From the NCBI GenBank assembly GCA_023055355.1, contig JALJCS010000052.1:2787869-2851868 (forward strand): a stretch of DNA of 64,000 bases, written 5' to 3'. The DNA is from Agelaius tricolor. Lineage: Eukaryota; Chordata; Aves; Passeriformes; Icteridae. The stretch's first letter is position 1; the number at the start of each line of letters is the position of its first letter. The notes beneath the pieces are model-generated. The model saw nothing but the letters and a program-made list of their open reading frames with translations. It searched no databases and had not been told where the DNA came from. Below are positions 1 to 8,632 of the stretch, one piece after another. A program made the position numbers and the translations under genes.

Positions 1-686
1 TTCCCGAGAGGCCTGCAGGGCACCAGACACCCACAGATGGCCCCACGGGCCAAGGCACAGGACCCACATCCCTGTGCCAAGGCCTGCACCAGGCTGCACT
101 CCTGGAGGTGCCAGGGCAGGAGGCAGCCCAGCCCCCTCCCCAAGATCCACCAGCATCACACAAAACCTCACCTTTGCCACACACCGCTTCTCATCATGGC
201 ACTGGAAGAAGAGTGGAAGGAGGCTTTGGCTCAAAACCTTCGCAAGGGGCTTTCTTCCCTCCTCCACTACCGACTCCATCACCCTGAAGAAGAGCTCAAG
301 GGAGAGCACTTGCACATAGCTGTTGTCCTGGAGGAATGCAAGAGGATCAGGCCTTTACACCAAATACTCCACGCTCACCTGGCCAAAGTTTCTGGGCAGC
401 AGCCAGTGCCCGCAGCTGGGCACACAGAGCCTTACGTGGTCAAAGAGCAGCAGCAGTGCCTCAGCCAGCTTGGGGGCAGTGGAGCTGGATACCAGCATGT
501 CTGCCTGGAGCACATTTGTCAACACATGCATGGACATGCTGACCACCTTTCCATCGGCCTCAGCCAGCAGCTCCAGAAGGCTCTCAGAAAGGCTGCACAT
601 TCTCCTGGCCTGCGTGGAACACAAGGCTGCGCTGCAAAGCCATGGACGGCTGCACCGCCAACACCGCCCTGGCACTGCAAGCCCAC

Positions 687-718
<32 letters not shown>

Positions 719-3700
719 AGGGCCCACAGGCCAAAGGCCTGAGCCAAAGCACTGGGGCAGCTGAGGCAGGAGAGCTGGGAGCAGCTGCCTCAGCTCCTGA
801 AGCCCTGCACGCCCAAGGGGCTGCCTTGCACAGCGCAGCTTCAGCCGCAGCCCCCTTCTCACCATCCAGGGCTCCCTGCTGAGCACCACCAGGCCTCTGA
901 GCGCCAGGCGCCGCCGCTCCCTGCACTCCATCTGCAGGCAACTTGACATCATCTTCACAACAGTGCCAGCACATTTCCTCAAGTGCAGGCACTCGAGGAC
1001 CTGAAAGGCACGGGGCAGTGACAGGGGAACCATCCAGCAGGAGCCCAGAACCCCACAGGGCCGGGCCCAGGCAGCAGCACAGGGCGTGGCCACTGGCCCA
1101 GGCAGCTTTGGCTCTGAGAGGCCAGAGAGCTGCGAGGCAGCTCAGCCAGGCACTGCTGGCCACCAGGCTCACCTCCACAAGGAATGCCAGCAAGGGCAGA
1201 TCCCAGCTTGGCTTTTCACTGCTGAGCAGCAGGAGAAGGCGATATGCCACATGCGAACACAGTGGGCTCAAGTCATAACGCATCTCCCTGGCAGGGGGAA
1301 CAAAGGCACCGAGAGCCTGAGGTGGGGGACAAACCTCTCCCAGAACTGACTCACAGAGGCCTGCTCTTTCCCCAGCATCCCTGCAGGGGATGTGGCCGCT
1401 CTGGGAGGCGGCCCCTTCTGGGCACTCTCCTCTCCCAGCCTTTTTCAGCCTCCTTGGCCGTCCCTCAGTGACGAGCCTCTGTGGCCCATGACCACAGGGA
1501 CTGCCTGGAGCACAGAGCACAAATGCCGGGGACAGCGGGGACAAGGGGGTCTCACCTGGCCAGCAGAGCCATGGCATAGTGCTGGCTGTCAGCACACAGC
1601 AGCGTCTCCCAGGCACACTTGCGCTCCATAGACATCACCACGTGCTCACACCGCAGTCGGCAGAGCAGAACCTTCATGGCCTGCACTGCAAACCTGTGTG
1701 CAGAGCAAAGCCCAGGTCACACTAGGAGCGCTGGCGCTGGCCACAAGGGCATGGCAAGGACAGGAGGACTGGCACCTGTTAAGCGTGATGGGAAGGCGCT
1801 GCTCCTCCTGGCACGCTCCCCAGAAGCTATCAACTTCCTCTGCTGGCGGCTGCTGCGTAGTGATGACAATATGGAAGAGCAGTGCCAGAAACAGTTGCTC
1901 AGAATAAGGGATCATGGCCTTGAGCAACCCGGGCACCTGCACAGTCACCAGAGCTGCCTGCAAAAGAAGCAGCCAGAGACAGCGCTCAGTGCCAAGGTGT
2001 CCATGGGGCAGGGCCCAAGGGCAGATGCAGGAGGAGCAGCGGGCCTGGTGTCCCCTGAGCCTGCCCCTAGCCCAGCTTTCAGCCCAGTGACTCCGGCACT
2101 GAGAGCACTGAGAGCTACTGCAGAGGCCACCTGGCGGCCCTGAGCATGGGCCCAGAAACTCACAGCCAGGGCAAAAACGTCCCTGTCGTCCCCAGCAGAG
2201 GCGCATGCGCTGTGCAGTGGCCAATCCTCCATTACACGGAGCAGTGTTGGCAGCACTTTCTCCACTGTTACTCCTGACGAGCCAATGCTTCTCCATATCC
2301 TCGCAGCAGCTCTGTGGGATCAGATCTCTGTGTCAGGGGCATCTCAGTCACAGTACCGTGCCCTGTGCAGCTGTGCGAGTGCAGGTGAAAGAGCCCCGGT
2401 GCCCTGGGGGGGCAGGGGGGAGCATTGGCAGCAGGCTCGGGAAACAGAGGGGCCCGAGGCTCCTGGACCTCTCTGCCTGTCCGGCAGACCCCATAGCACA
2501 GGCTGCGCAGGGCCACGGGCCCTAAAGGCTGCTGAGCCCTGAGCTCTCCAGGCACGTGGGCCCCGTACCTGTCACATGTTGGGGCACAGCGCAGGAGGGT
2601 CAGCACCACGTCGGCAGGGTGCTCTTCAGCCAGCCTCACAATGTGGCTGTGCAGCCTGGCATCCACAGTGCCATGGGACAGTAGAGTCTGGTGGATGTTT
2701 CTTACCATGGCCGGCACCTGGAGGAGGCATGGGGGAGATTTGGAGTGCTGTCCAAGGGAGCAACTTGCCCAGCTTCCCCCAAGAAGTGCTTCCCTTCCCG
2801 CCACACTCTGCTGGCCTCAAAGGCTGAGGGGCCCAGGGACCATGGCTTGAGGGGACACACCATCCTGGCAGGCCTCCAGGCCCGGCCCCAGGCTGCTTAC
2901 CTGCTCCTGAGAAGGAGCAGCACTGTCCTCCAAAAGATCCCTAGTGGGAGAATGAATCCCAGTGAGAGTGGGCCCGCTGCCAGTATTTGAGATGTCCTCG
3001 GTCTCGGCGGTGTTGCTGTTCGTCACGGCCACATCCTCACTCGCTGCCTCGTCTGCCTTTGCCCTGTCCTCGTTCGTTGCAGCCTCAGAGTCTGCTGAGC
3101 GCTCAGCCCAATCTGGGTTGACATCAGGCTCTGCCTGGACCTCGGTCAGCCCCGAGGCAGGCTGGGCTGTGCCCTCAGCTGCTGTGGGGTCCACCTTCCT
3201 ACGTCGTCGAATGCGCAGCAATTTCCCAAACATCTGCAGGAGAATAAAGGGCAGGGAAGCCAGGCATGCTCCGTGGCATGCTCCAAGCGTGCTGCTGGGC
3301 TGAGCAGGGACAGCAGGCCCAGCCCAGCCGGGGGTAACTGCAGGTACCTTCAGGGTTTTGCGCAAGCGGCCGCGGCCGGCTTCCTGCTCTTGTGTCTTCT
3401 CCAGGGCTGCACCTGGCAAAGAGCGAGCGCAGCCAGAGCTGAGGGGCTGCGGGAGAGGCCGGAGAACACAGCCCAGCCCTGCGCTCCCCAGGCAGGGAGA
3501 GCCCCGGCATGACCCAGGCGATGGAGCGCGGCCATTGTGGGCTGTCTGCTCTGCCCCTCGTCCATCCTGTCCATGGGCATGTCCCCAGGGCATGGGATGG
3601 GATGGCATGGGGCCGTGCTGGCTGTAGCCATCAGCCCTATGGCCCAGCTCTGCTACTCACCATCCTGCAGCGTCTGGATCTGCTCCGGGTCTTCAGGCTC

Positions 3701-3778
3701 TTGTGCTGGGGCGGCTCCAGGCCTTCTCTTTTTTTCCCCCCTGAACACTTTCAACAAGCTGGGCAATCTGGCTGCCAT
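1..3778 (-). CDS. MROH-like HEAT-repeat protein, copy 1 (3' end outside window)
   Basis: Coding exons in transcript order: 3661-3778, 3348-3412, 2901-3233, 2569-2717, 2164-2311, 1776-1957, 1556-1693, 1173-1287, 863-1000, 436-609, 172-327 and the first 12 nt of exon 12 (1-12). All introns are GT-AG and phases match, giving 576 codons. The start has purine -3 and G +4, and an in-frame TGA lies 16 codons upstream (3827-3829). Residues 1-61 are basic; 62-172 open with a basic cluster (RIRRRRK) and become acidic; from 173 the chain matches my memory of avian maestro heat-like proteins (for example LAEEHPADVVLTLL, VEKVLPTLL, SWDLPLLAFLVE). This is the most diverged copy: S7, R19, G54, R57, D76, V93, SPTR at 156-159, R215, V238/E239, A478 and S505 differ from all others. 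It keeps three Arg codons at 445-447. Molecular function of this family in birds is not established; a scaffold role is inferred from HEAT structure. Confidence 0.85.
688..717. repeat. (CTG)10 / (CAG)10 tract in intron 9, unit 1
   Basis: Uninterrupted trinucleotide run, CTG on the plus strand and CAG in the transcript. Lies about 80 nt before the exon 10 junction in transcript direction. Confidence 0.98.
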
Positions 3779-3849
3779 GCCAGAGTCTATTCTTGAGGGT
3801 GCCTTCAAGAGAGATGCCTCAGGATATCACCAAGTCAACAACTGCGCTT

Positions 3850-3864
3850 GTGCCTTCAAGGCAC
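3850..3864. promoter_or_regulatory. 15-nt palindrome in the putative 5' leader
   Basis: GTGCCTT-C-AAGGCAC, a perfect 7-bp inverted repeat around one base, 72 nt upstream of the start codon. Equivalents begin at 11760, 19685, 27619, 35547, 43451, 51355 and 59259. It could be a protein site or an RNA hairpin; function unknown. Confidence 0.5.
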
Positions 3865-4006
3865 CTGTGACAGACAAGCCTCAGGAAGGCTGCAGGACAG
3901 CAAGTCCTGCACTCTGCTCTTGAGGGCTCCTGCCACAATGACAGGAGACTCCTCCTAAGCCATTCAGGTGACCAAATCCCACCGTCTGGACCTGATGGCG
4001 CTGGCC

Positions 4007-4109
4007 GCAGGAATGGCAGACGCCTCGGAAAAGCTCCGAGTCACAGAGTCCCGCAGGCTGGCCTCGAGCTCAGCTGCGGGAATGACGCTGCGGAAAAGCT
4101 CCGGCTGAG
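4007..4109. repeat. Imperfect direct duplication with a CGGAAAAGCTCCG core
   Basis: Two similar stretches, 4007-4040 and 4076-4109, share GGAATG, an ACGC element and CGGAAAAGCTCCG. The first also forms an inverted repeat, CTCGGA (4024-4029) and TCCGAG (4035-4040). They sit 230 to 330 nt upstream of the start codon, so a promoter role is possible. Repeated in every unit. Confidence 0.55.
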
Positions 4110-5004
4110 ACGGGAAGGAGCGAGCTGTGCGGGGGCTCCTCACGGCACCGCTCTGTCCCCTTCTGTCCCGTCGCCTGTTCCGAGCACCCGGGCAAGCTTC
4201 TATTTCCCACGTGTCACAAAGGGCCCTTGGTCACCGGCTTCCATTCCATGCAACGCCGACCCTGCTGCAGCGTGCCAGCCAGGGCCCTTGCACACACTGC
4301 CGCCTGCCCCGGGGCCGCCCCCAGCCCGGCCAAAGTGGCCCAGGCTGGAAGCAATCCCTGCGCCCACGTGTCTCAGGCAGCCCCACAGGATCTCTTGCAA
4401 CTGCTCCAAACATCAGCAAATGCTGCCCTGCTCTGTGGGCTCGGGCCAGTTCAGAATCCTCACTTCAGGAAAGCTTTACTTCCCATTGCTCAACTCAAGC
4501 ACTTGCAAAAGTTGCAAACTTCTCCAATGAATAGCCACGAGAATGGGAATGCTTTGGAAGTTTCTTCCCTTCTCAAAGCAGCAACTCCTTTGCCTTAACA
4601 TCATCCACTGCAAGTCACTTGACCAAACATAACACTACACAGAGCCAAAAAGAAGGCCATTCTTTGATTGGCAAGTGCTTTTCCAAGAAGGGATGATCAT
4701 CTCCTCATTCTCTTAAAGGAATAAAAGCTCTCAAGAAATGAAAGACCACTCAGCGTTACAAGAGTAACCCAAACAAATGAGTAGATGGCAAAAGGGCTAA
4801 TCCTCCCCCAGTACAGATATCTAAGTGGCCAAGAAAGTACAGCTCTCCCCTCTTGTTCCCTGCAGGAGAAACAGGACCAGGAAAAGAAATAGTCACAGAG
4901 ATTTTTTTCTGCCCTCCAGAACCAAAGCTGTGCCAAAGCACAGATGCTGCCTTCAAAGGGACTCAAATTCAAGCCCAGACCTCTCACCTTCCAGAAAACT
5001 CCTT

Positions 5005-5033
5005 CCCCAAAACCCACCCCCCCAAACACCCCC
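5005..5033 (-). promoter_or_regulatory. Putative G-quadruplex motif
   Basis: The minus strand has four G runs of 5, 7, 3 and 4 with loops of 5, 1 and 4 nt, matching the usual G3+N1-7 pattern. Equivalents: 12915-12943, 20840-20868, 28774-28802, 36702-36730, 44606-44634, 52510-52538, 60414-60442. Confidence 0.6.
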
Positions 5034-5782
5034 ACAGAAGCCCTCAACACCCCGCCAGGACCCCCAGCTCTGCCCGTCCCTCCGCAGAGCTTTCCCAGCC
5101 TCCAGCAGGGCCCCTGCTTCCCTGCACCTGCCGTGGGATGGCACTCAGGAGGATCTGCTCCAAGGCCTTCCCTGGCTTGGAGCAAAGCCAGCCTGCCAGG
5201 CCTATGGTTCCTGGGTCATCCTTGCCAGCCAGCCTTCCCGTGCACGGCTCTTCCATGGGCACATCTGCGCTCAGCTCGCACTTCTCCACTCTGGCAGGCC
5301 TGCTGGGAAAGGATCCAGAGCAGCCTGGCAAGCTCTTTCTCCAGCTCCTTCTTCACTCTTGGGGGAGCTAGAACATCCCACAGGAAAGACACTGCTGCCA
5401 CAAGAACTGGGTGGCATCAGGCAGCTCTGGGGAGACCCCTCAGCACTGCTGTATCCTGAGGGAACGCTGCTGGCCATCCCCTGTGCGTATCCGCAAAAGC
5501 TTCAAATCAGCTGCCTCAGCTTCCAGGGCCTCTCTTGGCCAGCATCCTGATGTGGATGCAGGGCTGCTGCCAGGCGCCGCTGGCACCCAGCGGGACAGGA
5601 CCGGCTGTCTCGTGTCCACGCAGCAGCCCTGACACACAGCCAGGGCCATGCCGAAAGCAGACAAACGCTCCCGGCTCAGCAGAGAGGAGCAAGGAGCACC
5701 GGGCTGCTCTCAGCCTATCGCAGCATGCTGCTCCAGTGGGAGGGGCAGGCCGGCCACCCACATGCAGGCCATGCCCTGCGTC

Positions 5783-5807
5783 AAAAGGACGGGCATTTTG
5801 TCCTTTT
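5783..5807. repeat. 8-bp inverted repeat AAAAGGAC / GTCCTTTT
   Basis: Perfect 8-bp arms at 5783-5790 and 5800-5807 around a 9-nt loop, in the gene spacer and about 70 bp from a longer inverted repeat. Present in each unit. No known function. Confidence 0.5.
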
Positions 5808-5874
5808 CATCCCTCCAGCCCAGAACCAGGCCTGACATCTCCTCCTCTGGAATGGAGCTTTTCCCGTTACAACG

Positions 5875-5905
5875 TCATCTCACGCTTGGCCAGTGCGTGA
5901 GATGA
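5875..5905. repeat. 11-bp perfect inverted repeat in the gene spacer
   Basis: TCATCTCACGC (5875-5885) and GCGTGAGATGA (5895-5905) flank a 9-nt loop. The left arm overlaps ACGTCA (5872-5877), a CRE half site (TGACGT) on the minus strand. Unchanged in all units: 13785-13815, 21710-21740, 29644-29674, 37572-37602, 45476-45506, 53380-53410, 61284-61314. Could be a paired protein-binding site or an RNA hairpin. Confidence 0.65.
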
Positions 5906-6083
5906 GGCTGCAATGACTTGTGATACTCCCTCCATGCCAAGCACAGCTCCATTGTGGCACAGCTTCCCATCCATTGACCAGTCCATTGTTTCCCTCAAGG
6001 GTCAAATTCCCACCAGTTAAACCATAAGGTTTCCTTCATTGTCTGTTCTTCATTATCTTGTTGACACGCACAACAGCGTGTGT

Positions 6084-6093
6084 CCAAATATGG
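6084..6093. promoter_or_regulatory. Perfect CArG box
   Basis: CCAAATATGG fits CC(A/T)6GG, the serum response factor consensus. It lies about 270 nt beyond the polyadenylation signal of one gene and 2.3 kb upstream of the next start codon. Equivalents begin at 13994, 21919, 29853, 37781, 45685, 53589 and 61493. Binding is not shown by sequence alone. Confidence 0.45.
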
Positions 6094-6362
6094 CAGGGCC
6101 TTTGACACCACTTTGGTCCTGACACACAGGCTCCTTGTGCCACTGCTGGCCTCCAGTGTGCTCAGCAAGATCTGGAACTGCACAGTGCTCTGCAACTGCA
6201 CCTTCAGCACAGGGACCTTTCCAGCCTGGCCTGCCCTTGTTCCTCTGGCTCTGTGCACAAAACACGGCGTGGCAGAGAACGGCAGCAGGGGCCTGTGTGT
6301 CCCAGGGCCCCGGATTTGCTTCACCTCCACAGGCATGCGGGCAAAGTGAAGAAGCCAAACTG

Positions 6363-6368
6363 TTTATT
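6363..6368 (-). terminator. Polyadenylation signal AATAAA, copy 2
   Basis: TTTATT on the plus strand reads AATAAA in the transcript, 129 nt after the stop codon of copy 2. Equivalent hexamers lie at 14273-14278 (copy 3), 22198-22203 (4), 30132-30137 (5), 38060-38065 (6), 45964-45969 (7), 53868-53873 (8) and 61772-61777 (9). Cleavage is expected 10 to 30 nt further, toward lower coordinates. Confidence 0.8.
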
Positions 6369-6496
6369 CACGGAAGGCCAAGCAAAGGGAGGAGTGGTGA
6401 GGGAAGAAAGGGGACGGGCAGGGTCTGAGGGCTGGGGAGGCACGCAGTTGTCAACAGGCAGGGAGAAGGCAGGAGCTATGGCAACTTCCCACAGGC

Positions 6497-8582
6497 TCAG
6501 CTGTGCCAATCATCAGCTGTGCCTGAAGCTCCAGCTGGTCTCTCCTGGTCTCTTCTGGTCTCTCCAGGTGATCTCCTCTTCCATGGTGTCTTCAGGCCTT
6601 TTAGCAGCAATGGTTCTTCTGAGCCGCCAGATAAACGGAGTTCTGCAGATCTCTCCATGATTCTCTGCTGAAGCGCTATGTTCCTTTGGGAAGGGCTGTC
6701 ATCTCTTCTCAGGCCTTGAAGGGCTGCAAGAGACATGAGCAGAGCCACGGTCAGAGGCTGGATCTGCAGGTAGCCAAGGAGGCCTTCCTGCCAGGGCCAT
6801 AGCTCCTAACTCTGGCCATGGACAGGAGGCAGCAGGAGACAATGGGATGGGTTAGAAGGTGCTGGCCACCAATCTCCCCTGCGCGTCTCCCTGCGATCTC
6901 TCTGTGCTTGTCCACACAGGGAGCGAAGCCTGCCGCAGCCAGGCCAGGATTTGCAGTTCCCCCAGCGGCAGCCCCCGCTGTCAGCCCGCTGCCCGCACTC
7001 ACCCTCATTGAGGAGCTGGAGCTCTTCCTTGCGGCCCCTCATGACCATCCCGGCCATCCCTGCCAAAACAGAGCCTGTCACGGCCCCAGCGGCGCAGCTC
7101 CCTGCCAGCGCCGCTGCCGGTGCCGCGGCCACACGGGCTGCTGGCCCGGCAGGGCTCAGCCGGGGCCCTTGCCGCACGCTGCCGCCCCAGGGCGCGGCTG
7201 CCAGAGGGCGGCAGCAGCGCCCAGCCCGGCCGGGGCTCCACGGCGCCGGGCCCGGCCGGCGCTGCCGGGGCAGCAGGCGGGGCCGGGGCCGAGCTGCGGC
7301 GGCCCGGGGAGGGAGCCCGGGCTCGGCACTCACCGATGATCCTGACGGCCGCCCCTCGCAGGGGCTCCTGTGGGCTCTGCAGGTAGCGCAGGGCCCCGCG
7401 CAGGTGCTCGGCCGCTCGGCTCCTGTCCTCTGCCAGCTGCAGAGAGCGGCAGGAGGGAAGCGTTGGCGCGGGCTCAGCCCCTGGGCCGGGCGCTGCCTGC
7501 GCCCAGCCCCGGCCTCCCCTGCCCGCACCGCCCTGAGGCGTGGCCACAGCAGCCGCTGGCCAAGGGCTCCCGAGGGGAGGGGGCAGAGGGACGGCTGCTG
7601 CCCGGGGAGCCGCCGTGCCGCCCCGCAGCCCCGCCGGGCCGGGGCTCCATGGGCACCCGCCTCGGGCCCACGGGAGCCTGGAGAAGAGCCCGCGCGGCCT
7701 CTGCCTGCAGCAGCGGCCAGGGGCACAGCTGCCCGGCCCCGCACCCTGAGCACCGCCCTCAGGGGCCTTCTCCAGCCTCAGCCTGGGCCTTCCAGGCCCT
7801 CCTTACCAGCACCTCGCTGAACTTTGACAGCTGCCCCTTCTTCACCAGCTGCTTCAGCTTCCTCCTCTTCAGGAACTTGGCCACACCAAGCAGCGTTTCC
7901 CGAGAGGCCTGCAGGGCACCAGACACCCACAGATGGCCCCACGGGCCAAGGCACAGGACCCACATCCCTGTGCCAAGGCCTGCACCAGGCTGCACTCCTG
8001 GAGGTGCCAGGGCAGGAGGCAGCCCAGCCCCCTCCCCAAGATCCACCAGCATCACACAAAACCTCACCTTTGCCACACACCGCTTCTCATCATGGCACTG
8101 GAAGAAGAGTGGAAGGAGGCTTTGGCTCAAAACCTTCGCAAGGGGCTTTTTTCCCTCCTCCACTACCGACTCCATCACCCTGAAGAAGAGCTCAAGGGAG
8201 AGCACTTGCACATAGCTGTTGTCCTGGAGGAATGCAAGAGGATCAGGCCTTTACACCAAATACTCCACGCTCACCTGGCCAAAGTTTCTGGGCAGCAGCC
8301 AGTGCCCGCAGCTGGGCACACAGAGCCTTACGTGGTCAAAGAGCAGCAGCAGTGCCTCAGCCAGCTTGGGGGCAGTGGTGCTGGATACCAGCATGTCTGC
8401 CTGGAGCACATTTGTCAACACATGCATGGACATGCTGACCACCTTTCCATCGGCCTCACCCAGCAGCTCCAGAAGGCTCTCAGAAAGGCTGCACATTCTC
8501 CTGGCCTGCGTGGAACACAAGGCTGCGCTGCAAAGCCATGGACGGCTGCACCGCCAACACCGCCCTGGCACTGCAAGCCCAC

Positions 8583-8632
<50 letters not shown>

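Larger units (their letters stand above)
3779..6362 (-). promoter_or_regulatory. Spacer and presumed promoter region of gene copy 1
   Basis: The 2.6 kb between the start codon of copy 1 and the polyadenylation signal of copy 2 contains no gene I recognise; its open frames on both strands show no known domain. The 5' leader and promoter should be here. No TATA box is evident; 4140-4340 is GC-rich. Visible elements are listed separately: palindrome, direct duplication, G-rich motif, inverted repeat and CArG box. A CCAAT motif (minus strand) lies at about 4667-4671. Equivalent spacers: 11689-14272, 19614-22197, 27548-30131, 35476-38059, 43380-45963, 51284-53867, 59188-61771. Confidence 0.6.
1..7896. 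repeat. Tandem array unit 1 (7896 bp)
   Basis: Head-to-tail direct repeat. I set the unit boundary arbitrarily at the window start, inside exon 12, because that sequence recurs at every later unit start. Length differs from unit 2 by exactly the 18 bp of CTG tract, 3 bp in exon 9 and 1 bp in a G run near 2405-2412 (7 G here, 6 in others). The most diverged unit. Confidence 0.97.

Noticed and set aside
355..747. A stand-alone polyglutamine protein of 130 to 143 residues
   Set aside because: The frame begins with TTG, not ATG, and is the fusion of intron 9 with exon 10. It is kept only as a hypothesis of alternative splicing.
37..882. Plus-strand open frame of 281 to 294 codons with a polyleucine run, repeated in each unit
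   Set aside because: It is the antisense of exons 10 and 11 and intron 9 of the MROH-like gene; the Leu run is the CTG tract. No family similarity and no splice logic on this strand.
3586..3612. Short GGGATGGGATGG-like run
   Set aside because: Only two or three imperfect copies inside intron 1; too short to be a telomeric or satellite repeat.
4825..5550. Plus-strand 241-codon open frame in the gene spacer
   Set aside because: Proline-rich, overlapped by other open frames on both strands, with no recognisable domain. Its presence in all units reflects the recent duplication, not selection.
5995..6336. Minus-strand 113-codon open frame just past the polyadenylation signal
   Set aside because: I considered it as an alternative last exon or a separate small gene. 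Plus-strand frames overlap it, no homologue is recognised, and unit-to-unit identity is not evidence of coding.
3779..6362. Transposable element or retroviral remnant in the spacer
   Set aside because: I see no terminal repeats, target-site duplications, reverse transcriptase or transposase motifs, or a CR1-like 3' end. A repeat-library search would be decisive.
6806..7753. Minus-strand 315-codon and plus-strand 289-codon open frames in the GC-rich block
   Set aside because: Long frames are expected where stop codons are rare because of high GC. They run across well-supported exons 12 to 14 and their splice sites, and the residues are Ala/Arg/Pro/Gly-rich without a domain.
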